Source: DATLZC01 sp037444005 (GTDB lineage: Bacteria > Chloroflexota > Dehalococcoidia > DSTF01 > JACRBR01). From it: a stretch of 12,056 nucleotides of DNA. This document shows, piece after piece, positions 1 to 6,618 of this stretch. Made by a program: the position numbers and the translations under genes. Location of the stretch: contig JBBING010000070.1 of assembly GCA_037444005.1 (NCBI GenBank), positions 1 through 12,056 on the forward strand. The letters are read 5' to 3'. The notes beneath the pieces were generated by a model. It was not told the origin of the DNA, made no database searches, and saw nothing but the letters and a program-made list of their open reading frames with translations. The stretch's first letter is position 1, and the number at the start of each line of letters is the position of its first letter.

Positions 1-924
1 GCGCTCGTCGCTTTCGTCGGCCCGGACGGCGTATCCGTCCGCGTGCGCGAAAGCGTGGACGACGGCGTGACCTTCGGCCCCGCGGCCGTCGTGGCGACGG
101 CGGGAGCGCCCGTCGGGTTCGTGGCGCTGGCGCTGCGTCCCGATGGCGACGCGACGGCGCTGTACACCGTGGGCGCGACGCTGTACGCGGCGCGGCGCAC
201 GGGCGGGGTCTGGGGCGCGCCCGCGGCCTGGCCTCACGCCGTGGCGTCGTTCTCCGGGGTGAGCGCGGCGTACGCGGGCGACGTGGATCTCGCGGTGGCG
301 GGCGTCGCGCCCGAGGGCGGGAAGCGCCTCTGGACGTGCGTTCTGGAAGACGGGGACCAATATCCGCCCGGGCAGTGGGGTCCGCTGGTCGAGCTCATGG
401 CGGCGGAGCCCGATTCGCCCGTCAGCTTCAGCCGGCCGGCGCTCGTGTTCGCCGACCGGCCGCGCCTGTTCTTCGTCGAGTCGTCGGCTGGTCCCGCGGC
501 CTACACGCGGTCGTGCTGGACGGCGCTCGCGCCGGGGGCGCTGTTCGGCTCCGACCGCTGGCGTGAGCCCGTCCCCCTCGACCTCGTGGGAGGCGAAGGC
601 GTCGCCGCCCTGGCGTCGTCGTCTCACCTGTGGGTTTCGGCGCCGACGCTGGTCTGGCGCGCGGCGCTGACGCCGGAGACCGTCGACGCGAGCGCCGACG
701 CCCTGGAAGTGGAGACCGACGACGGTCCCGAGGGCGGGCGTCTCCGTGTCACGCTGCGGAACGACCACGGGCGGTATCGGGACGGAGAGGGCCGGCTCGC
801 GGAGGGCTGGGAAGCGGAGCTTCGCGTCGGATACCGGACGTCCGCGGGCGAGGAGACGGTGCGGTGGCAGCGGTACTGGGTCGACGGCTGGCGCGAGGAG
901 CGCGTGCCCGCCGATCGACGGTGA
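1..924 (+). CDS. Phage tail-tip-like protein with beta-propeller-like region (5' partial)
   Basis: The frame is open from the first base, so the true start lies upstream and the GTG at 43 is only an internal codon. The visible 307 residues begin with a run of short beta-rich, Trp/Gly-containing repeats, suggestive of a sialidase/BNR-type propeller (to about residue 220). Next comes a segment with the pattern LRVTLRNDHGRY, then ELRVGYRT and WQRYWVDGWREE. This second part resembles the strand-rich domains of phage tail-tip or baseplate-hub proteins. I infer a structural or receptor-binding role in a tail-like particle; no catalytic motif is seen. The stop TGA (922-924) overlaps a GTG at 921, and the next frame continues in a way that looks like the same protein (STVTVTATDAWGLL). 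It may therefore be the front half of a frameshifted gene. Family assignment rests on sequence character, not on a database hit. Confidence 0.6.
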   Translation, partial: ALVAFVGPDGVSVRVRESVDDGVTFGPAAVVATAGAPVGFVALALRPDGDATALYTVGATLYAARRTGGVWGAPAAWPHAVASFSGVSAAYAGDVDLAVAGVAPEGGKRLWTCVLEDGDQYPPGQWGPLVELMAAEPDSPVSFSRPALVFADRPRLFFVESSAGPAAYTRSCWTALAPGALFGSDRWREPVPLDLVGGEGVAALASSSHLWVSAPTLVWRAALTPETVDASADALEVETDDGPEGGRLRVTLRNDHGRYRDGEGRLAEGWEAELRVGYRTSAGEETVRWQRYWVDGWREERVPADRR

Positions 925-1631
925 CGGTGACCGCGACCGACGCGTGGGGACTACTCGCGGGCTGGCGGGCCCGCCGTCAGTTCGCGTGGCCGGCCGGCGC
1001 GGCGACGGTGTTCGAGCTCCTGGCGGTGGTCCTCGGCCGCGCGGGGCTGCGGCTCGTCTCCCTCAACGGCAGCGCGGCGCTCGGCAGCCTGCAACCGGCG
1101 TTCGCGATCCATCCGGGCGTGGACGGTCGCACCGCCGCCCGGGCGTTGCTGGCCATGGTCCCCGACGCCCTCCGGTTCGACGGCGCCGAAGCCGTAGCGA
1201 GCGAGCTGTCCGCGGAGGAACCGCCCTCGTACGAGTATGGGCCGGCGCATCCGTGGCTGCGGCTCTCGCCGGGAGGCGTCGTTCCCGCCGCGAACCGCGC
1301 GCTGATCACCGGGAACGGCGTTTCCGCCGAGACCTTCGACTGGACGAGCGTGGAGGCGTCGTACGATCGCCTCGTGCATGTCGAGGACCGGAACGCCGGT
1401 GACGAGGCCGCGGCGGCGGCGCGCGCCGCGACGGCTCTGCGGCGGCTCGCGTTGGCCCGGGACGCGGGCGAAGCGACCGTTCGCCCCAACGTGGGGCAGG
1501 AGCTGTACGACGTCGTGCGCTTCGCCGACGCCGGCGTCGACGTCGTCCGGCGCGTCCGGGGGCTGTCGCTCCGATTCCGGCGGCGCGGCAGGCCCTTGTT
1601 CGAGCTGACGTTGCGGCTGGGCCCGGTGTGA
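921..1631 (+). CDS. Baseplate/tail hub-like protein, possibly the C-terminal part of the preceding gene
   Basis: From GTG 921 this gives 236 residues beginning MTVTATDAWGLLAGW. The frame is open further upstream, but sequence that reads as protein begins only near 905. Features include an alpha/beta segment (VFELLAVVLGRAGLRLVSLN), a region ending YEYGPAHPWLRL, and a C-terminal part (NVGQELYDVVRFADAG, then LFELTLRLGPV) of the kind seen in phage tail-tip or baseplate-hub proteins. There are two explanations. It may be a separate, translationally coupled gene using the 4-nt GTGA overlap, or the continuation of the upstream gene after a one-base loss between about 905 and 920. The second is attractive because the upstream WVDGWREE motif runs naturally into TVTVTATDAW. 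No classical slippery heptamer is visible. The next gene starts 11 bp after the stop. Function is inferred only. Confidence 0.6.
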   Translation: MTVTATDAWGLLAGWRARRQFAWPAGAATVFELLAVVLGRAGLRLVSLNGSAALGSLQPAFAIHPGVDGRTAARALLAMVPDALRFDGAEAVASELSAEEPPSYEYGPAHPWLRLSPGGVVPAANRALITGNGVSAETFDWTSVEASYDRLVHVEDRNAGDEAAAAARAATALRRLALARDAGEATVRPNVGQELYDVVRFADAGVDVVRRVRGLSLRFRRRGRPLFELTLRLGPV

Positions 1632-1642
1632 GAGGGGGAGCG

Positions 1643-1855
1643 ATGACCGTACGGCGGGGAATCGTGAAGGCGTTCGACGCGGGGTCCTATCGGGCGACGG
1701 TGCAGATCGCGGGCAGCGACGCCTCGTGGCTGCACGGGGTGCCGGTGGCGCGAACCGTGGCCCCGGGCGAGCTCGTCCCGGGCCGGCGCTGCGCCGTCCT
1801 CTTTCTCGACGACGCGAACCCCGAGGACGCCGTCGTGATCGCCGTGTGGACGTGA
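1643..1855 (+). CDS. Small gpV/spike-like OB-fold protein
   Basis: This is a 70-residue, strand-rich protein starting MTVRRGIVKAFDAGSYRATVQ. The pattern of a short strand, G-x-V, YRATVQIAG, a loop, ELVPGRRCAVLFLDD and then AVVIAVW is like the N-terminal OB domain of phage baseplate spike proteins (gpV/gp5-like) and of proteins that write on a tail hub. The ATG at 1643 is chosen because GAGGGGG lies four bases upstream. A GTG at 1628 would overlap the previous stop as GTGA and add five residues, but it lacks a ribosome binding site. The order hub-like protein then OB-fold protein supports a tail or injection-device module. At 70 residues it lacks the long beta-helix of full spikes, so it may be an adaptor. 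I cannot exclude an unrelated small beta-barrel. Confidence 0.55.
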   Translation: MTVRRGIVKAFDAGSYRATVQIAGSDASWLHGVPVARTVAPGELVPGRRCAVLFLDDANPEDAVVIAVWT

Positions 1856-1904
1856 ATCCAGCGGCGCTCGCGGCTTGGCCCCTCCAGACCGATACAATGC
1901 CCGT

Positions 1905-1930
1905 CGAGCGCGCTCGCGCAAGACGCGCGA
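1905..1930. repeat. Overlapping short inverted repeats between the tail-like genes and ruvB
   Basis: CGAGCGCGCTCG at 1905-1916 is a perfect 12-bp palindrome. It overlaps a hairpin with arms TCGCGC (1914-1919) and GCGCGA (1925-1930) around a five-base loop. They lie after the last tail-like gene and before the ruvB promoter, where a transcription end would be expected. No T-run follows, so this is at best an atypical terminator or a protein-binding site. GC-rich DNA yields such palindromes by chance. Confidence 0.25.
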
Positions 1931-1958
1931 CGGCTTCGGAGCGGCGCGCCGGGCCGGG

Positions 1959-1967
1959 TGCTATCAT
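1959..1967 (+). promoter_or_regulatory. ruvB promoter, extended -10
   Basis: TGCTATCAT is a sigma70-type extended -10 element (TGn plus TATCAT). A start of transcription near 1974 would give a leader of about 40 nt before the ruvB GTG. No convincing -35 box is seen at 16-18 bp spacing, which is tolerable for extended -10 promoters. It suggests ruvB is transcribed separately from the tail-like genes. Confidence 0.5.
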
Positions 1968-2014
1968 CGAGAGTCCGATGGAACGCTGGAACGGCATCCA
2001 GGGGGCTTGCAGGC

Positions 2015-3052
2015 GTGGCGGCTGAGCGCATCGTCGCCGGGGCCGTGCGTGACGAAGACGTCGCGCTGGAGACGTCGCTCCGGCCACGCCGGCTCGAAGA
2101 GTACATCGACCAGGAGCGGGTCAAGGAGAACCTCTCCATCGCGATGGCCGCTGCCCGGGGCCGAGGGGAGCCGCTCGACCACGTGCTTCTCTACGGTCCG
2201 CCGGGCCTCGGCAAGACGACCCTCGCCTACATCATCGCCGCCGAGATGGGGGTGAGCATCCGCATCACCTCGGGCCCCGCCATCGAGCGGCCCGGGGACC
2301 TCGCGGCGATCCTCACCGGCCTCCAGCAGGACGACGTGCTGTTCATCGACGAGATCCACCGGCTGTCGCGGGCGGTGGAGGAGATCCTGTACCCGGCGAT
2401 GGAGGACTTCGCGCTGGACCTGGTGCTGGGGAAGGGCCCCGGCGCGCGGAGCGTGCGCCTCGCGCTCCCGCGGTTCACCCTCGTGGGCGCCACCACCCGC
2501 TACGCCATGGTGAGCCCGCCGCTACGGGATCGGTTCGGCGCCGTGTACCGGCTCGACTTCCACAGCGAGGAGGCGCTGGGACAGATCATCCGCCGGAGCG
2601 CGCGCATCCTCGGCGTCGAGATCGACGACGGCGGCGTCGCCGAGATCGCGCGGCGTTCTCGGGGCACGCCCCGCGTCGCCAATCGCCTCCTCAAGCGCGT
2701 GCGCGACTTCGCGCAGGTGAGGGCCGACGGCAGGATCACCGAGGACGTGGCCCGCGAGGCCCTCGCGCGCCTGGAAATCGATCGCCTCGGGCTCGACGAG
2801 GTGGACCACAAGGTGCTGCGGACGATCATCGAGAAGTTCGACGGCGGGCCGGTAGGGCTCGAGACCATCGCAGCGTCGATCTCGGAGGAGCCCGACACCA
2901 TCATGGACGTGTACGAGCCGTACCTGATGCAGGTGGGGTTCCTGCAGCGCACGCCGCGCGGCCGGATCGTGACGCGGCTCGCGTACGAGCACCTCGGGCT
3001 GCAGCCCCGGGGCCCGGCGCCGTCTCCGCAGGCGCCCCTGTTCGACGCCTAG
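2015..3052 (+). CDS. ruvB: Holliday junction branch migration ATPase RuvB
   Basis: RuvB forms the hexameric AAA+ motor that, with RuvA, drives branch migration of Holliday junctions before RuvC cleavage. The protein from GTG 2015 has 345 residues, the usual family length. It shows Walker A GPPGLGKTT (61-69), Walker B FIDE (110-113), sensor 1 GATTR (158-162), the arginine finger in PPLRDRF (R171), a sensor 2 region in GTPRVANRLLKR, and the C-terminal winged helix with GGPVGLETIA and EPYLMQVGFLQRTPRGR. The start at 2015 is preferred over GTG 1958 because the added residues are not family-like and a GGGGG-type ribosome binding site lies at 2001-2005. The usual partners ruvA and ruvC are not adjacent; the upstream neighbours are tail-like genes. 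It converges with the acyl-CoA ligase gene, three bases away. Confidence 0.97.
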   Translation: MAAERIVAGAVRDEDVALETSLRPRRLEEYIDQERVKENLSIAMAAARGRGEPLDHVLLYGPPGLGKTTLAYIIAAEMGVSIRITSGPAIERPGDLAAILTGLQQDDVLFIDEIHRLSRAVEEILYPAMEDFALDLVLGKGPGARSVRLALPRFTLVGATTRYAMVSPPLRDRFGAVYRLDFHSEEALGQIIRRSARILGVEIDDGGVAEIARRSRGTPRVANRLLKRVRDFAQVRADGRITEDVAREALARLEIDRLGLDEVDHKVLRTIIEKFDGGPVGLETIAASISEEPDTIMDVYEPYLMQVGFLQRTPRGRIVTRLAYEHLGLQPRGPAPSPQAPLFDA

Positions 3053-3055
3053 GGT

Positions 3056-4651
3056 CTATCGCTCGCCGACGAACTCGCCCGGGACGCCGGCCTCGCGTGC
3101 CCGCGCCCGTTCCTGCTCGATGAGCTGGCGACGGAGGATCTTCCCCGACGGGTTCTTCGGGATGGCGTCGACGAATTCGACCATCCGAACCTTCTTGTAG
3201 GGCGCCACCTTCCCGGCGACGAAGTCCATGAGGTCCTGCGCGCTCACCTGCTGCCCCGGACGGAGCACCACGAACGCCTTCGGCACCTCGCCCGACTCCG
3301 GGTCCTCGCGCGGGACGACCGCGGCGTCCAGCACGGCCGGATGCTCCATAATGAGCGCTTCGAGCTCGGCGGGGGCGATCTGGTAGCCCTTGTACTTGAT
3401 CATCTCCTTGAGACGGTCGCGGATGGTCACATAGCCGTCGGCGTCAGCGGAGACGACGTCGCCGGTGCGCAGCCAGCCGTCCGACGTGATGGTCTCGGCG
3501 GTGGCGTCGGGACGGTTCCAGTATCCCTTCATGACCTGCGGGCCCTTCACCCACAGCTCGCCGACCTCGCCGGGGCCGAGCTCGCGGCCGGTCTCCAGGT
3601 CCACCACCTTCTCGACGGTGTCGGGGATGGGCGGGCCGACGGTGCCTTCACGGTCCTTGCCCACCTGGTTCGCGTTCGTGACGGGGCTGGTCTCCGTCAT
3701 GCCGTACCCCTGGAGGACCGGAATCCCGAAGCGCTTCTGCGCCATGCGCGCGACCTCGAGCGGAAGCGGCGCGGCCCCCGAGAAGAAGTAGCGTAGGGAC
3801 GAGAGATCGCGCCCTTCTGCGCCCGGGAAGTGCGTGAGCGCCAGAAGGGCGGGCGGCACCACGAAGAAGTCCGTCACGCGGTAGCGCTCGATGAGGTGCA
3901 CGACGAGCTCGGGGTCGAACCGCGGCAGGATCACCTGCGTCGCCCCCACCGCGAGCCCGCAGTTCATGAGCACCTGCATGCCATAGATGTGATAGAAGGG
4001 CAGGAAGTCTAGGAGCACGGACTCCTCGCGGATGAGGTCGAGCGGCCGGACCTGCTGGACGTTCGAGGCCAGGTTCCAGTGGGTGAGCATGACCCCCTTG
4101 GGCAGGCCCGTCGTCCCGGAAGAGTAGGGGAGCGCCGCGAGGTCGTTCTCGGGGTCGATGGAGACAGGACGCGGCGGGCCGGCCGCGGCTCCTTCGCGGG
4201 CCATCTCCCACACGGCCGCCGTGTCGTGGATCGTCAGCGCCGGCGGCAGCAGCGGCTTCGCCTCCTCGACGACGGGCGCCATCGCCGCGTGGGCGAAGAG
4301 CACCGTTGCGCCGGAATCTTCGATCTGGTGCTCGACCTCGCGCTCGCGGTACAGCGGGTTCAGGGGCGTCATCGTGCCACCGGCGAGCAGCGTCGCGTGC
4401 GCGATCACCGCGTACTCGACCGAGTTCGGCGAAAAGATGGCGACGCGGTCGCCCTTCTGCAGGCCATTGTCCTGCAGCCACCGCGCGAGGCCCTGGACCG
4501 CTTCCCAGAACTTCCGGAAGGTAGTCGTCGTCCCGTCGGGTTCGATGAAGGCGGTCTTGTCGGGCAAGCGCGCCACGGTGGCGGAGACGATCTCCGTCAA
4601 CGTCTTGGCGGCGTACGGCGCCGGGCTCGGGTGCGGGCTTGCGAACGGCAT
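3056..4651 (-). CDS. AMP-forming acyl-CoA synthetase, 4-coumarate-CoA ligase-like
   Basis: A 531-residue member of the ANL superfamily, which activates a carboxylic acid with ATP to an acyl-adenylate and transfers it to CoA. Core motifs are intact: the P-loop-like YSSGTTGLPKGV (176-187), GYGMTETSP (315-323), DGWLRTGD (391-398), the hinge RLKEMIKYKGYQI (413-425) and PKNPSGKILRR with the catalytic lysine at 504. The domain order, a large N-terminal domain and a small C-terminal lid, is normal. The motif pattern and length fit the 4-coumarate/fatty-acyl CoA ligase group, but the acid substrate cannot be read from sequence. ATG 4651 is preceded by a strong GGAGGAGG. It lies 71 bp after the D-amino-acid enzyme gene on the same strand and has its own candidate promoter in that gap, so co-transcription is possible but not required. 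Confidence 0.93.
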   Translation of the reverse strand: MPFASPHPSPAPYAAKTLTEIVSATVARLPDKTAFIEPDGTTTTFRKFWEAVQGLARWLQDNGLQKGDRVAIFSPNSVEYAVIAHATLLAGGTMTPLNPLYREREVEHQIEDSGATVLFAHAAMAPVVEEAKPLLPPALTIHDTAAVWEMAREGAAAGPPRPVSIDPENDLAALPYSSGTTGLPKGVMLTHWNLASNVQQVRPLDLIREESVLLDFLPFYHIYGMQVLMNCGLAVGATQVILPRFDPELVVHLIERYRVTDFFVVPPALLALTHFPGAEGRDLSSLRYFFSGAAPLPLEVARMAQKRFGIPVLQGYGMTETSPVTNANQVGKDREGTVGPPIPDTVEKVVDLETGRELGPGEVGELWVKGPQVMKGYWNRPDATAETITSDGWLRTGDVVSADADGYVTIRDRLKEMIKYKGYQIAPAELEALIMEHPAVLDAAVVPREDPESGEVPKAFVVLRPGQQVSAQDLMDFVAGKVAPYKKVRMVEFVDAIPKNPSGKILRRQLIEQERARAREAGVPGEFVGER

Positions 4652-4687
4652 GGCGATACCTCCTCCGCGGGAGATCGGCGTGGGCGT

Positions 4688-4717
4688 ATCCTACTCTCGC
4701 CCGCGGGCGGGACGCAA
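4688..4717 (-). promoter_or_regulatory. Candidate promoter of the acyl-CoA ligase gene
   Basis: On the minus strand, TTGCGT (4717-4712) and TAGGAT (4693-4688) are separated by 18 bp. This places transcription start about 30 nt before the ATG at 4651. The spacer holds a perfect 12-bp palindrome, CGCCCGCGGGCG (4698-4709), which could be a binding site or chance in GC-rich DNA. Confidence 0.4.
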
Positions 4718-4722
4718 CGCCC

Positions 4723-5796
4723 TCACGTGAGACGGCGGGCAGTGACCTCGAAGATCTGATCGACCTCGTCCCCGCGGACGCCGTAGATCCGGTCGTGCAG
4801 GAAGACGGTCATGTCGGTGTAGCCGACGATGAATCGCACCTTGTCCCCGACGCGGATGGGCGCCTCGGGAGACGCCAGCTTGAGGGTTCCGTGCTCGGCC
4901 GAGCCGATGTCGAGGCGCTCGGCGCCTTCGATGAGAGGCTGTGGCCGGAGGAACGGCGGCCCGAGCGCCTTGAACCCGGCGTCGACGATGGCGCGGTCCG
5001 GCCTGCGGCTGACGACGGTGGCGAGCAGCGTCAGGGCGGGCTCAAGGGGCACGCCCCGCTGACGGTAGAAGACATCGGAAAAGATGCCGCTGCCCGCCTG
5101 GATTTCGGTGACGCCGGGAAGCGCCGAGACGATGTGGTAGTCGCACGTCCCGCCGCAGCTCACCCACTGGACCGGCACGCCCGCAGCGCGGCAGGCCGCC
5201 GCCGAGTCGAGCAGCCGTTGGACGGCCTCCGTGGCCTCGCGGGCGATGACGGCGGGGTCGTCGTAATGCATGACGTGGCCCTCCCAGCCCATGAGCCCGC
5301 GGAACTCGACGCCCTCGGTGGCGGCGGCGCGTTTCGCCAGCGCGACCGTCTCGTCCCCCGGGGCAACGCCGCAGCGGTCCTGCCCGATGTTCACCTCCAC
5401 TACGACCGGGATGCTCACGCCCGCCTCGCGCGCCGCCTCGCGGTACCGATCGAGTACGGCGGCGTCGTCGAGAGCGACGGTGACATCCACGCCGCGCTGG
5501 CGCAGCGCGATGAGCCGGCGCAGCTTCGTCTCGACCACGACTTCGTTCGCGACGAGGATGTGGTCGATGCCGGCGTCGGCCATGACTTCGGCCTCGCCGA
5601 GCTTCTGGCACGTGACGCCGATGGCGCCCGCCTCGTCGATGAGCTTGCGGGCGATGGCGGGCGATTTGTGGCACTTCGCGTGGGGGCGCCAGGCGACGCC
5701 GCGCTCGCGCAGCGTACGAGCGATGGCGGCGATGTTGCGCTCCATCGCGTCGAGGTCCACCACCAGCGCCGGCGTGTCGATGTCCTGCAGCTTCAC
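4723..5796 (-). CDS. DSD1/D-threonine aldolase-family PLP enzyme with altered metal site
   Basis: A 357-residue fold-type III PLP enzyme, related to D-threonine aldolase and eukaryotic-type D-serine dehydratase. It opens with LQDIDTPALVVDLDAMERNI, the alanine-racemase-like barrel start, and has RPHAKCHKS (37-45) with K41 the likely PLP lysine. Further family features are VVVEVNIGQDRCG, VSCGGTCDY and EIQAGSGIFSD. The C-terminal beta domain ends near LHDRIYGVRGDEV. Family members normally place a metal-binding His-x-Cys or His-x-Asp before PTVNLHD; here the segment reads GYTDMTVFLHD, so Tyr326 replaces the His and Asp328 is kept. Metal use and substrate are therefore uncertain. GTG 5796 is chosen because GGAGGAGGA lies just upstream and the homologous reading starts there. 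It is divergent from the EF-like gene and upstream of the CoA ligase gene. Confidence 0.9.
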   Translation of the reverse strand: MKLQDIDTPALVVDLDAMERNIAAIARTLRERGVAWRPHAKCHKSPAIARKLIDEAGAIGVTCQKLGEAEVMADAGIDHILVANEVVVETKLRRLIALRQRGVDVTVALDDAAVLDRYREAAREAGVSIPVVVEVNIGQDRCGVAPGDETVALAKRAAATEGVEFRGLMGWEGHVMHYDDPAVIAREATEAVQRLLDSAAACRAAGVPVQWVSCGGTCDYHIVSALPGVTEIQAGSGIFSDVFYRQRGVPLEPALTLLATVVSRRPDRAIVDAGFKALGPPFLRPQPLIEGAERLDIGSAEHGTLKLASPEAPIRVGDKVRFIVGYTDMTVFLHDRIYGVRGDEVDQIFEVTARRLT

Positions 5797-5823
5797 GGGA
5801 GTCCTCCTCCGGACGGCGGGGCC

Positions 5824-5852
5824 ATCATAGCAGCGCAGACCGGGCCCGTGAA
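5824..5852 (-). promoter_or_regulatory. Promoter of the DSD1-like gene
   Basis: On the minus strand, TTCACG (5852-5847) is separated by 17 bp from TATGAT (5829-5824), which is also preceded by TGC to make an extended -10. Transcription would begin near 5817, giving a leader of about 20 nt that holds the ribosome binding site. Spacing, both hexamers and the TGn agree, so this is one of the better promoters in the window. Confidence 0.6.
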
Positions 5853-5869
5853 CCGTCGCCGCTCGGCTC

Positions 5870-5898
5870 TCCACAGCTTGCGCGCAGGGGTGTACACT
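5870..5898 (+). promoter_or_regulatory. Candidate promoter of the EF-like gene
   Basis: TCCACA (5870-5875) lies 17 bp before TACACT (5893-5898). Each box matches the sigma70 consensus at four positions. The start would fall near 5905, about 23 nt before the ATG. GTGTACAC (5890-5897) across the -10 is an 8-bp palindrome. Confidence 0.35.
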
Positions 5899-5927
5899 CG
5901 CGTCCCAACCCCGAAAGGAGGGAGCCG

Positions 5928-6179
5928 ATGCCTGACGAGAAGGTAGGGGTCGTAAACGACTACTTCGCCCGGATCGGCGTCGCCGGAGTCGACCTCGTCG
6001 GTTCGCTGCGGGTGGGCGACACCGTACGCTTTCGCGGGCACACGACGGACTTCGAGCAGGTCGTGGAGTCGATGCAGATCGAGCACCAGCAGGTGGAGGA
6101 GGCGGGCCCGGGCGACTCCGTGGGCATCAAAGTGATCGATCGCGTGCGGCCCGGCGATGTGGTGTACCGGGTGACGTAG
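5928..6179 (+). CDS. Translation elongation factor-like protein (stand-alone domain II)
   Basis: An 83-residue protein made almost entirely of a beta-barrel like domain II of EF-Tu/EF-1A. It reads GSLRVGDTVRFRGHTTDFEQ, then VESMQIEHQQVEEAGPGDSVGIKV and finally VRPGDVVYRV. The hydrophobic-MxIxH-xxxxxAxPGDxVGxxV pattern is the archaeal/eukaryotic EF-1A-like form of this domain. The GTPase domain and domain III are absent. Small proteins of this type are annotated in bacteria and archaea as translation elongation factor-like; as far as I know, their role is not established. The ATG is supported by GGAGGG a few bases upstream. It is a single gene between two minus-strand units and converges with the membrane-protein gene four bases away. 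RNA or ribosome binding is inference from the fold. Confidence 0.85.
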   Translation: MPDEKVGVVNDYFARIGVAGVDLVGSLRVGDTVRFRGHTTDFEQVVESMQIEHQQVEEAGPGDSVGIKVIDRVRPGDVVYRVT

Positions 6180-6183
6180 GGCG

Positions 6184-6618
6184 CTAGCCCGATCCCGGGG
6201 CGCGCAGCCAGCGGCCGCTGAACCGCGTGAGGACCGTACTGGTCACGCTCACCACCAGCGCGCCGAGCACCGCAGCCCAGAAGCCGTCGACGGTGAAGTC
6301 GACCTCGAGCTGGCCGGCCACCCAGGCCGTGAGGGCGAGCATCGCCGCGTTCAGGAGGAGCGTGAACAGGCCGAGCGTCAGAATCTGGAAGAGACAGGTC
6401 AGCCAGAAGATCACGGGCTTGATGAAGGCGTTGACGATGCCGAACACGGCCGCGCCCACGACCAGCGCCTGCCAGGACCCGATGTCGAGGCCGCGGACCA
6501 ACAGGGACGCGACCCATAGCGCGACGCCATTGACGACGAAACGAACGAACAGGCCCAGGAGCGTGTCCTCGCTCCCGGGCCAGGATTCCCGGTAGACGAT
6601 GACGCGGCGGAATCTCAC
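6184..6618 (-). CDS. PF04020-type phage holin family / four-helix membrane protein
   Basis: A 144-residue integral membrane protein. Hydrophobic helices lie near 22-42, 49-66, 69-84, 86-102 and 112-131. The motifs FVVNGVALWVASLLVRG, AAVFGIVNAFIKPV and LTLGLFTLLLNAAML match the PF04020 family (mycobacterial-type 4-TM phage holin superfamily), which is widespread on bacterial chromosomes and is not evidence of a phage here. The start is GTG 6618, which overlaps the TGA of the upstream gene as GTGA, a clear sign of coupled translation. A longer open frame extends upstream but runs through that gene and is not protein-like. It is the last gene of the rib transcription unit. Function is unknown; lysis is unlikely in this context. 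Confidence 0.85.
   Translation of the reverse strand: MRFRRVIVYRESWPGSEDTLLGLFVRFVVNGVALWVASLLVRGLDIGSWQALVVGAAVFGIVNAFIKPVIFWLTCLFQILTLGLFTLLLNAAMLALTAWVAGQLEVDFTVDGFWAAVLGALVVSVTSTVLTRFSGRWLRAPGSG

Noticed and set aside
898..924. Programmed -1 ribosomal frameshift site
   Set aside because: No X-XXY-YYZ slippery heptamer is present in the correct frame; an indel or a GTGA gene overlap fits better.
951..2087. Minus-strand open frame of 378 codons across the tail-like genes and the ruvB leader
   Set aside because: Arg/Pro-rich shadow sequence crossing several gene boundaries; the plus-strand reading has protein-like character and ribosome binding sites.
4639..5946. Long plus-strand open frame (435 codons) opposite the DSD1-like gene
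   Set aside because: It is antisense to a clear PLP enzyme with intact motifs, has low-complexity Arg/Asp/Ala/His-rich composition and no family-like motif; such shadows are expected in GC-rich DNA.
6179..6190. Intrinsic terminator GGGC-GCTA-GCCC between the EF-like and holin-family genes
   Set aside because: Only a 4-bp stem and no T-run on either strand.
6184..6618. Prophage lysis cassette, based on the holin-family protein
   Set aside because: PF04020 proteins are common chromosomal membrane proteins; no endolysin or other phage gene is adjacent, and it is coupled to a gene following ribH.
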